Source of the DNA: Flavobacteriaceae bacterium CRH
Lineage (GTDB): Bacteria > Bacteroidota > Bacteroidia > Flavobacteriales > Flavobacteriaceae
Assembly (NCBI GenBank): GCA_001507425.1
Contig: LMAJ01000003.1
Location: 372,001-436,000, forward strand
DNA length: 64,000 nucleotides
Direction: 5' to 3'
The translations under genes and the position numbers were made by a program. Of this stretch, positions 53,755 to 61,958 are shown one piece after another (the stretch's first letter is position 1; each line of letters starts with the position of its first letter). Below the pieces are notes generated by a model. The model did no database searches. It worked only from the letters and a program-made list of their open reading frames with translations, and was not told where the DNA came from.

Positions 53755-53780
53755 AAAAAAGTAGTTTAAAACTACTTTTT
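53755..53780 (-). terminator. Terminator overlapping the end of the 30-residue gene
   Basis: The near-palindrome AAAAAGTAGTTTAAAACTAC with flanking A and T runs includes the stop codon of the small gene at 53772. On the minus strand it ends in T-rich sequence. Confidence 0.7.
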
Positions 53781-53864
53781 CTTTTTGTGACGGTTAGCTC
53801 TCGCTCTTTTCTTTCTTTTGTGAGTAGCTACCTTATGTCTCTTTCTTTTTTTACCACTTGGCAT
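53772..53864 (-). CDS. Small basic protein of the AURKAIP1/COX24 (mS38-like) family
   Basis: A 30-residue, extremely basic protein starting MPSGKKRKRHKVATHKRKKR, then ARANRH and a lysine tail. I recognise the MPSGKKRKRHK(V/M)ATHKRKKR pattern as a short protein highly conserved in Bacteroidota, often annotated AURKAIP1/COX24 domain-containing. By analogy with mitochondrial mS38 it is probably ribosome-associated. It lies 28 bases after the HU gene on the same strand and is usually missed because of its length. Confidence 0.85.
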   Translation of the reverse strand: MPSGKKRKRHKVATHKRKKRARANRHKKKK

Positions 53865-53892
53865 ATCGTGTCGATTTTATGATTAATTAATA

Positions 53893-54183
53893 TTATTTTG
53901 CTTCGTTATTCGTTTTAACTCCTTCTACAAATACTTTTGCAGGTTTAAAAGCAGGAATGTTGTGTGCAGGAATTTTGATAGTGGTGTTTTTAGAAATGTT
54001 TCTTCCTGTTTTTTCAGCTCTAGTTTTTACGATGAAACTACCAAAACCTCTTAGGTAAACATTGTCTCCAGTTTCCAATGAAGTTTTAACTTCTTCCATA
54101 AAAGTTTCTACTGTTGCTTGAACATCTCCTTTTTCAAGACCTAATTTCTCTGAAATTTTCGCTACGATATCTGCTTTCGTCAT
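53893..54183 (-). CDS. HU family DNA-binding protein
   Basis: Nucleoid-associated dimeric DNA-bending protein of 96 residues. It begins MTKADIVAKISEKLGLEKGDV, has the signature region GDNVYLRGFGSFIVKTRAEKTGRNI (about 43-67) and the arm IKIPAHNIPAFKPAKVF. The frame extends 18 codons upstream, but ATG 54183 gives the conserved HU start. The upstream intergenic contains the divergent mutY promoter. Confidence 0.92.
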   Translation of the reverse strand: MTKADIVAKISEKLGLEKGDVQATVETFMEEVKTSLETGDNVYLRGFGSFIVKTRAEKTGRNISKNTTIKIPAHNIPAFKPAKVFVEGVKTNNEAK

Positions 54184-54299
54184 TTTCTTTCCTATTTTAT
54201 TTTTTATAAATGATGTACTATTTTTTTGAGTTTGCAAATATAGGAATTAAAAAAATAATTAATCAAGCTAATTCGTTAAATTTTAATTACATAAACATT

Positions 54300-54307
54300 T
54301 ACTTTTG
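54300..54307 (+). promoter_or_regulatory. -7 box of mutY
   Basis: TACTTTTG fits TAnnTTTG, 18 bases before the ATG at 54326. It shows that the TTG at 54305, inside this box, is not the translation start. Confidence 0.5.
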
Positions 54308-54325
54308 TTTTCTAAGTATTTTACT

Positions 54326-55372
54326 ATGGATTTTCATAACATATTGGTAAATTGGTATTTACAAAACAAGCGTGATTTGCCTTGGCGAAATACGGTCAAT
54401 CCCTACCACATTTGGCTCTCAGAAATTATGCTGCAGCAAACAAGAGTTGCGCAGGGAATGCCTTATTTTTTTGCTTTTACAAAGGAATTTCCTACTGTAT
54501 TTGATTTGGCAAATGCCTCAGAAGAGCAAGTTTTGAAACTTTGGCAGGGTTTGGGGTATTATTCTCGTGCCAGAAATTTGCATAAAACAGCTCAATATGT
54601 CGCAAATGAGCTTGGTGGAGTTTTTCCTCCTGCTTATAAAGAGCTGCTTAAATTAAAAGGTGTTGGAGAATATACAGCTGCTGCAATTGCTTCTTTTTCT
54701 TATAATGAAGCCGTTCCTGTTGTTGATGGAAATGTTTTTAGGGTTCTTTCACGATATTTTGGCATCGAATCTGATATTATGTTGCCGGCGACCAAAAAAG
54801 AATTTACAGAACTGGCTTTTGAGCTAATGCCAAAAGATAACCCTGCCATTTTTAATCAGGCTATAATGGAATTTGGCGCTTTGCAATGTGTTCCTAAAAG
54901 TCCTAATTGCAAAATATGTGTTTTTAATGACAGTTGTGTGGCACTTCAAAAAAAGAAAGTAGATGTTTTGCCTGTTAAATCTAAAAAAGTAAAAGTCACC
55001 AATCGATTTTTTAATTATTTGATTTTAGAAGATTTTCTGGGCAATACTTTAATTCAGAAAAGAACAGCAAAAGGGATCTGGCATAATTTGTACGAATTTC
55101 CTCTTCTTGAAACAGAAAAAATTGTTGATTTCGATTTTGTTTCAAATCAGGTTCAAAATATTATTTTTCCTTCCTATACTATATTAGGTATAGAAGAATG
55201 TAGCGGAGCAACCGTAATTCATAAGCTTTCGCACCAACATCTTCATATTCAGTTTTGGAAGGTTAAGATCAAAGAAATAATTGAAAATGGATTGATTACC
55301 AGTGATTTAAAAATATTTCCGTTTCCAATTGTAATTTATAATTTTATTGAAAAGCAAGAATTAAATTGCTAA
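54326..55372 (+). CDS. mutY: A/G-specific adenine glycosylase MutY
   Basis: Removes adenine mispaired with 8-oxoguanine. 348 residues. Catalytic Glu33 (WLSEIMLQQTR), helix-hairpin-helix LKGVGEYTAA (110-119) and catalytic Asp134 (VVDGNVFRVLSR) are present. The [4Fe-4S] loop reads C-x6-C-x2-C-x5-C (CVPKSPNCKICVFNDSC). A NUDIX-like C-terminal domain recognises oxoG. The start is set by the -7 box overlapping the upstream TTG. First in the mutY-ssb-gldE-gldD order. Confidence 0.94.
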   Translation: MDFHNILVNWYLQNKRDLPWRNTVNPYHIWLSEIMLQQTRVAQGMPYFFAFTKEFPTVFDLANASEEQVLKLWQGLGYYSRARNLHKTAQYVANELGGVFPPAYKELLKLKGVGEYTAAAIASFSYNEAVPVVDGNVFRVLSRYFGIESDIMLPATKKEFTELAFELMPKDNPAIFNQAIMEFGALQCVPKSPNCKICVFNDSCVALQKKKVDVLPVKSKKVKVTNRFFNYLILEDFLGNTLIQKRTAKGIWHNLYEFPLLETEKIVDFDFVSNQVQNIIFPSYTILGIEECSGATVIHKLSHQHLHIQFWKVKIKEIIENGLITSDLKIFPFPIVIYNFIEKQELNC

Positions 55373-55410
55373 AAAAATGTATCTTTGGGATAAATACCAC
55401 AAATGAAATT

Positions 55411-55851
55411 ATGAACGGAACATTAAATAAGGTAATGTTAATTGGCCATTTAGGTGATGATGTGAAGATGCATTATTTTGATGGAGGCAACTGTATAGGA
55501 CGGTTTCAGTTAGCAACAAACGAGGTGTATATTAATAAAACAACCAACGAAAAAATAACATCAACTGAATGGCATAATTTAGTGGTGCGGAATAAGGCTG
55601 CTGAAATTTGCGAGAAATATCTTTCTAAAGGAGATAAGATTTATGTTGAAGGTCGCATAAAATCACGTCAATGGCAAGCAGAAGACGGGACTACTAAATA
55701 TACAACAGAAATTCAGGTTACGGAGTTTACTTTCTTGACAACCAAAAAAGAAACAGCAAATCATAGACAAAATCACGATTCAGAATCCGCAAAAAACACT
55801 AACTTTGATGCGACTAACGAAGGCTTGCCAGTAAATGATTTGCCTTTTTGA
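55411..55851 (+). CDS. ssb: Single-stranded DNA-binding protein
   Basis: 146 residues. OB-fold start MNGTLNKVMLIGHLGDD, middle TEWHNLVVRNKAAEICEKYLSKGDKIYVEGRIKSR, and a disordered tail ending NDLPF, the acidic tip that recruits repair proteins. The frame is open to 55366, but ATG 55411 is the family start. A -7-like TATCTTTG lies at 55380-55387. It is also likely co-transcribed with mutY. Confidence 0.93.
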   Translation: MNGTLNKVMLIGHLGDDVKMHYFDGGNCIGRFQLATNEVYINKTTNEKITSTEWHNLVVRNKAAEICEKYLSKGDKIYVEGRIKSRQWQAEDGTTKYTTEIQVTEFTFLTTKKETANHRQNHDSESAKNTNFDATNEGLPVNDLPF

Positions 55852-55874
55852 TTGTTTAACTAATCTTTTTTAAT

Positions 55875-57170
55875 TTGGACCCGGAGCCCAGTTTATTTTT
55901 ATCTTCTAATTTAGACATCAATTTAATTATTGGTTTTGTCGGAATATTTGTTTTACTTTTCTTATCGGCAATTGTTTCAGGTGCCGAAGTTGCACTTTTT
56001 TCTTTATCACAAAAAGATATCGACGATACATTACAGGAAAACCATTCAAAAGGAAAAATCATTTCCAATCTTTTAGATAAACCCAAAAAACTCTTAGCTA
56101 CATTATTAGTAGCTAATAATTTTTTAAGCATTGGCGTTGTTATATTGTTCTCTTTTATAGGACGAAATATTTTTGCCGGTGTAAGTTCTCCCGTTTTCAA
56201 ATTTATTTTAGAAGTTACCCTGGTAACATTCCTGATTTTATTGTTTGGAGAAGTTTTGCCTAAAGTTTACGCAAGCAGAAACAATATTAAATTTGCAAAA
56301 TGGGTTGCATACCCAATTGCATTTTTAGATACATTACTATCGCCAATAAGTTTGCCTATGCGCCGTGTTACGCTATATTTGCATAATAAACTGGGCAAAC
56401 AAAAAAATAACTTTTCTATAAATCAACTTTCGCAGGCGCTAGAACTTACAGATTCTGAAGGAACATCGAGCGAAGAACAAAAAATATTAGAAGGAATTGT
56501 TTCTTTTGGAAACACAGATACAAAGCAGGTTATGAGTCCGAGGATTGATATTTTTGCATTAGAAATATCAGAAACATTTGCAGGGATTTATCCTAAAATA
56601 ATTGAAAAAGGATTTTCAAGAATTCCTGTTTATCGTGATAATATAGATCAGATAGAAGGCGTTTTATTTGTTAAAGATTTATTGCCGCATATTGATAAAA
56701 AAGAATTTGACTGGACATCTTTAATCAGAGAAGCATTTTTTGTTCCGGAAAATAAAAAGTTAGACAATTTACTGAAGGATTTTCAGAGTCTTAAAAGCCA
56801 TTTGGCCATTGTAGTTGATGAATATGGCGGAACATCAGGTTTGGTTTCTTTAGAAGATGTTATCGAAGAAATTGTGGGAGATATTAGCGATGAGTTTGAC
56901 GATGAAAATTTGAATTACTCTCAAATAGACGAGAAGAATTTTCTTTTTGAAGGTAAAATAAACATGAAAGATTTTTACAGAATTGTAGATGTCAATGAAG
57001 ATATATTTGAATCTCATAAAGGTGAAGCCGAAACATTAGCCGGTTTTATTTTAGAGATTCTGGGTAATTTCCCTAAAAAAGATCAAAAAATAGCGTTCGA
57101 AAATTGTGTGTTTACCATAGAAACTGTCGATAAAAAACGTGTAAAACAAATAAAAGTAACATTAGAATAA
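55875..57170 (+). CDS. gldE: Gliding motility-associated protein GldE (CNNM/CorC-like)
   Basis: 431 residues. An N-terminal DUF21 membrane domain with several transmembrane segments (INLIIGFVGIFVLLFLSAIVSG onward) is followed by two CBS domains (VMSPRIDIFALE; VPENKKLDNLLKDFQ) and a CorC/HlyC C-terminal domain (FLFEGKINMKDFYRIVD). This is the TlyC/CorC architecture, but the position directly before gldD identifies GldE, a partner of GldD needed for gliding and T9SS function. The start is TTG 55875. The stop is one base before the gldD ATG. Confidence 0.9.
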   Translation: MDPEPSLFLSSNLDINLIIGFVGIFVLLFLSAIVSGAEVALFSLSQKDIDDTLQENHSKGKIISNLLDKPKKLLATLLVANNFLSIGVVILFSFIGRNIFAGVSSPVFKFILEVTLVTFLILLFGEVLPKVYASRNNIKFAKWVAYPIAFLDTLLSPISLPMRRVTLYLHNKLGKQKNNFSINQLSQALELTDSEGTSSEEQKILEGIVSFGNTDTKQVMSPRIDIFALEISETFAGIYPKIIEKGFSRIPVYRDNIDQIEGVLFVKDLLPHIDKKEFDWTSLIREAFFVPENKKLDNLLKDFQSLKSHLAIVVDEYGGTSGLVSLEDVIEEIVGDISDEFDDENLNYSQIDEKNFLFEGKINMKDFYRIVDVNEDIFESHKGEAETLAGFILEILGNFPKKDQKIAFENCVFTIETVDKKRVKQIKVTLE

Positions 57171-57171
57171 A

Positions 57172-57732
57172 ATGTTTAAAAGAATAATTTCAGTAGCAAC
57201 AATTTTATTAACCTTAACTGTTGTAAGTTGTAAAGATGATGTGTTGCCTAAACCATCAGGTTTTTTGCGTTTAGATTATCCGGAGGCAGAATATGTAAAT
57301 TTTGAAAACAATTGCCCCTTTACTTTTGAAATGAATGAAGCAGCAATTATTAAAGGAGAAAAAGATTGTGGTTTTGCAATTACTTATCCAAAAATGAAAG
57401 CCACAATTTACCTGACTTATAAACCGGTAAATAATGATATTGAGAAATTACTTAAAGATGCTCAAAAACTAACTTACGAGCATGTTATAAAAGCAGATGA
57501 CATATTAGAACAACCGTATTTAAACCCGCAAAAAAAGGTTTACGGAATGTTTTATCAAGTTGACGGAAACGCTGCTACAAACTCGCAATTTTACGTTACA
57601 GACAGTACGAAACATTTTATAACAGGATCAGTTTATTTTTATGCCAAACCTAATTTTGATTCGATTATGCCGGCAGCGAGTTATATTAAAAATGATATGC
57701 AGCGACTTATGGAAACTTTAAAGTGGAAATAA
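57172..57732 (+). CDS. gldD: Gliding motility lipoprotein GldD
   Basis: 186-residue lipoprotein with lipobox TVVSC20. The body starts KPSGFLRLDYPEAEYVNFENNCPFTFE and contains MKATIYLTYKPVNNDIEKLL and YGMFYQVDGNAATNSQFYVTDSTKHFI, matching GldD. It is required with GldE for gliding in Flavobacterium. It ends the operon at a strong terminator (57751-57786). Confidence 0.92.
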   Translation: MFKRIISVATILLTLTVVSCKDDVLPKPSGFLRLDYPEAEYVNFENNCPFTFEMNEAAIIKGEKDCGFAITYPKMKATIYLTYKPVNNDIEKLLKDAQKLTYEHVIKADDILEQPYLNPQKKVYGMFYQVDGNAATNSQFYVTDSTKHFITGSVYFYAKPNFDSIMPAASYIKNDMQRLMETLKWK

Positions 57733-57750
57733 TTAAAATAGAAAAGACAT

Positions 57751-57786
57751 AAAAAAAGCGTTCATAATTAAATGAACGCTTTTTTT
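57751..57786. terminator. Bidirectional terminator after gldD
   Basis: A perfect 15-bp stem: AAAAAAAGCGTTCAT (57751-57765) against ATGAACGCTTTTTTT (57772-57786). It also serves the convergent lipoprotein gene. Confidence 0.93.
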
Positions 57787-57805
57787 ATGTTTTGAATCGT
57801 TTCGG

Positions 57806-58183
57806 TTACGATTTCATATTCGAAACTTTATATGTTTTTCCGTCTCCCGTTTCCTGAACAACTTTAGTCAGGTTTTCAGGATTTTGAACCGTTTTGTCAA
57901 ATGTTACAGTTGCTGTTTTTTTGTCAAAATCAACAGCAGCTTTTTCTACACCTTCAAGATCTGTTAATTCCTGTTCGATCGTTTTGGCACAACCTACAGC
58001 GCAAGTCATTCCGTCTATTGTAAAACTTGCAGTCTGCACATTTTCAGCAGCAATTGGCTTGTGTTCTTTCTTAATACTTGCTTCCGCAGTTGTTGGAGTT
58101 AAAGTTTCGACTGTATTTTTCTTGCAGCTTACAAATACTAAACTTGCTATTGCTAACGATGCTATGATTTTTGTAAATTTCAT
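57806..58183 (-). CDS. Heavy-metal-associated (HMA) domain lipoprotein with a CxxxC metal motif
   Basis: 125 residues. The lipobox FVSC20 makes it a lipoprotein. After a linker, an HMA fold spans about 52-120 (ASFTIDGMTC, then KTIEQELTDLEGVEKAAVDFDKKTATVTFD). The metal loop is C61-A-V-G-C65, three residues between the cysteines instead of the canonical two (MxCxxC). This form recurs in Bacteroidota. Copper(I) or another soft metal is the likely ligand, probably in the periplasm or at the inner leaflet of the outer membrane. Confidence 0.87.
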   Translation of the reverse strand: MKFTKIIASLAIASLVFVSCKKNTVETLTPTTAEASIKKEHKPIAAENVQTASFTIDGMTCAVGCAKTIEQELTDLEGVEKAAVDFDKKTATVTFDKTVQNPENLTKVVQETGDGKTYKVSNMKS

Positions 58184-58287
58184 TATATCTGAGTTTTAAG
58201 ATTGTTCATGATGATGTTCGCAAAATTAATAAAAAACCGAAGGCTAGTTCATAAATTTATTACAAATTTGCAGTTAAAATTCTTTTT

Positions 58288-59154
58288 ATGGATGCAAAAC
58301 AATTGAAGTGGTTTTATTTATTCTTGCTTTCGCTGATTTGGGGAAGTTCTTTTATTTTAATTAAAAGAGGATTAGTTGGCTTAACGGCAATTCAGGTTGG
58401 TTCGCTCCGAATTATTTTTGCCGCCCTCTTTTTATTAATAGTAGGTTTTTCAAGTTTAAAGAAAATCTCAAAACGTCAATGGAAATTTATTGCGTTAACT
58501 TCTGTTTTCGGAACCTTCATTCCTGCTTTCTTTTTTGCTATTGCCGAAACTGAAGTTGACAGTTCAATCGTAGCGATTTTAAATTCTCTTACGCCTTTAA
58601 ATACATTGGTTTTAGGGATTGTATTTTTTGGAATCCAGTTTCAGAAAAGGCAGGTTTTGGGCGTTTTTATTGGGTTGATTGGTTGTATGTTATTGGTTTT
58701 TAGCGGAGCTTCAAATCATCCCGGACAAAATTACTATTATGTTGTTTTAGTCGTAATTGCAACGCTTTGTTATGCGATAAATGTGAATTTAATCAAGAAA
58801 TATTTATCCGATTTAAATTCTTTAAGCATTACTACGGGAAATTTTGCCGTTTTGCTTATTCCGGCATTACTTATTCTAAGTACAACAGATTTTTTTCAAA
58901 GAATAAATTTAGAAGCAACACAGCATTCCATTTTATTTGTAATGATTTTAGGTGTCTTAGGTACCGGAATTGCGAATGTTTTGTTTTTTAAACTGATACA
59001 AATGTCTTCTCCTGTATTTGCAACATCGGTAACCTATTTAATTCCGATAGTCGCTTTTTTCTGGGGATTATTAGATAATGAAATGCTAACGCAGGTTCAG
59101 TTTTTTGGAGCTTTTGTTATTTTGATTGGAGTTTATTTATCGGCTAAGAAATAA
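58288..59154 (+). CDS. EamA/DMT family transporter
   Basis: 288 residues with ten predicted transmembrane segments as two EamA repeats. The first begins LLSLIWGSSFILIKRGLVGL; the second is near YYVVLVVIATLCYAINVNLIKKYL. The end reads FFGAFVILIGVYLSAKK. The family exports metabolites or amino acids; the substrate is unknown. It is divergent from the HMA lipoprotein gene. Confidence 0.87.
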   Translation: MDAKQLKWFYLFLLSLIWGSSFILIKRGLVGLTAIQVGSLRIIFAALFLLIVGFSSLKKISKRQWKFIALTSVFGTFIPAFFFAIAETEVDSSIVAILNSLTPLNTLVLGIVFFGIQFQKRQVLGVFIGLIGCMLLVFSGASNHPGQNYYYVVLVVIATLCYAINVNLIKKYLSDLNSLSITTGNFAVLLIPALLILSTTDFFQRINLEATQHSILFVMILGVLGTGIANVLFFKLIQMSSPVFATSVTYLIPIVAFFWGLLDNEMLTQVQFFGAFVILIGVYLSAKK

Positions 59155-59183
59155 AAAATTTTGACAAAGCTTTTGTTGTAGAG

Positions 59184-59340
59184 TTTTTCATTTCGAAGGA
59201 TGAGAAATCACATAAGTGTGTATGTTAATTGTGTAGAATGGATTAAAATCCATCCCTACAATATGTTTTGTTCCTTCGGAACGCTGCATAAAATTCCGGA
59301 GGAATGATTTATTTTGTAGCTAGGGATTTTAATCCCTTGA
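59184..59340. repeat. Mosaic of repeat fragments: MITE arm plus composite hairpins
   Basis: 59184-59220 is one arm of the 98-bp element (TTCATTTCGAAGGATGAGAA). It is followed by the hairpin ATGGATTAAAATCCAT (from 59229), GTTCCTTCGGAACG (from 59270), TTCCGGAGGAATGATTTATT and TTGTAGCTAGGGATTTTAAT, the composite family seen at 8580 and 14145. No gene is seen in 59155-59431. Confidence 0.75.
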
Positions 59341-59431
59341 AGAAATCAGGAATTGATTTTTATCATTGAAATAGAAATTACATGCTTCGTGTAAATATAT
59401 AATTTGTAGTAATTTTCTTTTATTTTTTTGA

Positions 59432-59560
59432 TATCTTTGAAGTCCTAAAATGTCAAAAATATGAACTCAAAGAAATTTTGCCCGTATAGTATGGTGGCGG
59501 TATTGGAAACAACTGTAACGCTTTTGACGGCGTAGGACACCTTAGCTATGCGGGTTTTTT
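59432..59560 (+). promoter_or_regulatory. Candidate structured leader / leader-peptide region with terminator-like hairpin
   Basis: A perfect -7 box TATCTTTG (59432-59439) precedes an ATG at 59461 opening a 24-codon frame, stop TAG 59533-59535, with the internal sequence FCPYSMVAVLETTVTLLTA. CCCGTATAG (59481-59489) can pair with CTATGCGGG (59546-59554), with one G-U pair. An inner GGTG/CACC pairing and six T at 59555-59560 make a branched, terminator-like structure just before the gene at 59581. It may be an attenuator, a riboswitch or a small RNA; no known family is recognised. Confidence 0.5.
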
Positions 59561-59580
59561 ACTTCCTAATCGTCAAAATT

Positions 59581-59814
59581 ATGAGTAACAACACCCTTTC
59601 AAAAGAAACAGAATTAAGGCTAAATGATTTTTTTACCAATTCAATTGATCCAAAACTTCTTGCAAAAACAATTCGAAAAGTAAATTATATACTTGCTTTG
59701 AGTATAATGCGGGATTGCGAAACAATGGAAACCGAAAAAACAAGTCTTCAGGATGGTTTTTATTGGTTGAATGAATTAGCAGAAATTTTGAATCCATATT
59801 TGGATGTTGAATGA
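59581..59814 (+). CDS. Small hypothetical helical protein
   Basis: 77 residues from ATG 59581 (starting MSNNTLSKETELRLNDFFTN). The frame opens 11 codons earlier at 59548, but that part lies in the leader hairpin. It appears all-helical with KLLAKTIRKVNYILALSIMRDCETMETEK and LQDGFYWLNELAEILNPYL. No domain is recognised. It is followed by a strong terminator and preceded by the structured leader, so it is an expressed single-gene unit whose regulation may be the interesting part. Confidence 0.7.
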   Translation: MSNNTLSKETELRLNDFFTNSIDPKLLAKTIRKVNYILALSIMRDCETMETEKTSLQDGFYWLNELAEILNPYLDVE

Positions 59815-59820
59815 TCAAAC

Positions 59821-59852
59821 AAGAAAGGCTGTCGTAATCGACAGCCTTTCTT
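59821..59852 (+). terminator. Terminator after the small hypothetical gene
   Basis: A perfect 14-bp stem AAGAAAGGCTGTCG / CGACAGCCTTTCTT around a 4-base loop. Confidence 0.9.
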
Positions 59853-59897
59853 GCTAAAAATTTTAGCGCCTTAGTAACTTAGCACCTTAGAACCTCT

Positions 59898-61946
59898 CTA
59901 AAGAAAATCCTTCTCAGTAACTCCTTCATTAATTTTAATATCAGACATTTTAATATCTAATTCAAAACCTGCATTTTGTATAAGATTAAAAGGAACTTTT
60001 ACGCCTTTTATCTCTTTATAATCATTAAAATAAGTAGTTTGCGTAGTCGATTGTCCGCTTTGTTCTTTTATTTTCGTTTCGGCAACTTTTAATCCTGATT
60101 TTACATCATAGAAATAAACCGTTTTGCCGTCTTTTATAGAATAAGCATCATTGCCGTTTATCTGCTCAATTCCGCTTACGGTCAAATCCGTTCTTTTGCT
60201 TAATTGTAATTCTTCAAAAGGAGCTGCATTGGCTTTCATTTCGGCTAAATCATTTCCTTCTAAATTTTTTCGTTGCCCTTGTTGTTCAATATAAGCACCT
60301 TTTTCATTTACTACTTGTTTCATCAAAGCCATACTTCCCATAGAAAGTGAAACCATCATTTTTCCTTTTGAATCTAATTTTGAAACAAAAGTTAATGGAG
60401 TAGGGGCTTGCGGAATTTTTGTAGTTCCGTTCATGGCCAGCGTTTTTACAGTCAAAACTGTTTTTTCGCCACCAATTGCTTTAAGGTAGTTTTCAAAAAC
60501 ACTTTTTGCGGTAATTCCGGCAGGAGCTTCTTTTTTGGTAACAGGTTTGTCAACAGGATTTCCGTATTTATCAAAATAGAAAATCGGAATTTGTAGTTTT
60601 TCTAAACCAGAAATAACTTCAGATCCTTTTCCTGCGATAATGATTCGCATATTATCCAACAAGAAATATTTGTTCGATACACGGTAAATATCATCAATAG
60701 AAACATTATTTATGGTTTGAATGTATTTTTCGTAAAAATCAGCAGGAAGTTTTTCTGTTTCGATGTTTAAGGCATAACGAGCTACAGTCTGAGGTTTTTC
60801 AACCTGCATTACAAATCTTCCAATATAGCCTGCTTTTACATTTTTTAATACATCTTCAGAAACTTTCTCTGTTCTGATTCGTTTAATTTCTTTTACAAAT
60901 TCGGCTACAGCACTATCTGTTACGGCATTTCTAACGGCAGAAGAAGCTTTAAATTTTGTTACATATTTTCCGCTTCCAATATTAGAACTTGCGCCATACG
61001 TCCAGGCGTGCTGCTCACGTAAATTCATGTTCAGGTAACTGTTAAAATCGCCTCCTAAAATTTGATTGGCAATTACAGCCGGGAAAAAATCAGGATCGCT
61101 CATTTTTAAATTCACGGTATTCACCAAAGAAATTTCAGATTGAACTGCGTTTGGAACATCAACAAAATCAATTTGAAGTTTAGAAACATTTTGCGGATCA
61201 GGATACGTGTTTTTTGGAGCTGTTTGTTTTTTCCAACCTCCAAAAAGTTTCTCTACGGCTGCTTTAGTTTCTTTAAATTTAATATCGCCAATAATGACTA
61301 AATAAGCATTTTCAGGAACAAAATAAGTCGCATAATTTGTCTGAACGTCTTGTAGCGTTACATTTTTTACAGTTTCTTCAGAAATATATTCGCCTGACGG
61401 ATGGTTTCTTCCAAATGTCAAAACATCCACTACACGGGCGGCAATAGCGGGAACGCTTTTTTCATCTGATTTAAGGCCTTCGATTAATTTTGCTTTTTCC
61501 TTTTCAAATTCTACTTCAGTAAAATTTGGTTGTAAAGTACCTTCTGCTAAAAGTTCTAAAACCCTTCCTGAATATTTTGAAAGTGCGCTGGCATAAGCAC
61601 CTTGCGAAGTAAAGTTTATGCTTGCTCCGTAAAAGTCAATTTCTTCATTGAACTTCTCTTTGCTGGTTTTTTTGGTTCCGTTACCAATCAAACTGCTGGT
61701 TAATTCATCAACGCCTTTTTTATTTCCTTCTGTAAAAGGAGCATTGTCTAAAGTAAGGTTAAAACTTACTCGTGGTAATTTATGATTTTCGACTACCAAA
61801 ACTTTCATGCCGTTTGCCAAAACAAAAGTTTGTGGTTTTTTGATATTGACGACGGGCGAATTTCCTGGTTTTGGTTGTGGACGATCTTGTGCTTGCATAA
61901 TTCCGGTAAGGAATAAAAGGATTAAAACTGAGTGTATTTTTTTCAT
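59898..61946 (-). CDS. M16 family peptidase-like protein, non-catalytic subunit
   Basis: 682 residues with signal peptide (MKKIHSVLILLFLTGIMQAQ). Two M16 lobes occupy about 30-470. At the place of the zinc motif HxxEH it reads GVDELTSSLIGNG, so it cannot bind zinc in the usual way. This is expected for the partner subunit of a heterodimeric M16 peptidase. The last about 200 residues add a lipoprotein-sorting-like beta domain (YFYDVKSGLKVAETKIKEQSG, YFNDYKEIKGVKVPFNL). The catalytic partner is 12 bases upstream in the same operon. Confidence 0.88.
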   Translation of the reverse strand: MKKIHSVLILLFLTGIMQAQDRPQPKPGNSPVVNIKKPQTFVLANGMKVLVVENHKLPRVSFNLTLDNAPFTEGNKKGVDELTSSLIGNGTKKTSKEKFNEEIDFYGASINFTSQGAYASALSKYSGRVLELLAEGTLQPNFTEVEFEKEKAKLIEGLKSDEKSVPAIAARVVDVLTFGRNHPSGEYISEETVKNVTLQDVQTNYATYFVPENAYLVIIGDIKFKETKAAVEKLFGGWKKQTAPKNTYPDPQNVSKLQIDFVDVPNAVQSEISLVNTVNLKMSDPDFFPAVIANQILGGDFNSYLNMNLREQHAWTYGASSNIGSGKYVTKFKASSAVRNAVTDSAVAEFVKEIKRIRTEKVSEDVLKNVKAGYIGRFVMQVEKPQTVARYALNIETEKLPADFYEKYIQTINNVSIDDIYRVSNKYFLLDNMRIIIAGKGSEVISGLEKLQIPIFYFDKYGNPVDKPVTKKEAPAGITAKSVFENYLKAIGGEKTVLTVKTLAMNGTTKIPQAPTPLTFVSKLDSKGKMMVSLSMGSMALMKQVVNEKGAYIEQQGQRKNLEGNDLAEMKANAAPFEELQLSKRTDLTVSGIEQINGNDAYSIKDGKTVYFYDVKSGLKVAETKIKEQSGQSTTQTTYFNDYKEIKGVKVPFNLIQNAGFELDIKMSDIKINEGVTEKDFL

Positions 61947-61958
61947 GATTCGATATTC

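Noticed and set aside
54305-54325. TTG start of mutY
   Set aside because: The TTG lies within the TACTTTTG promoter box; ATG 54326 gives the family start.
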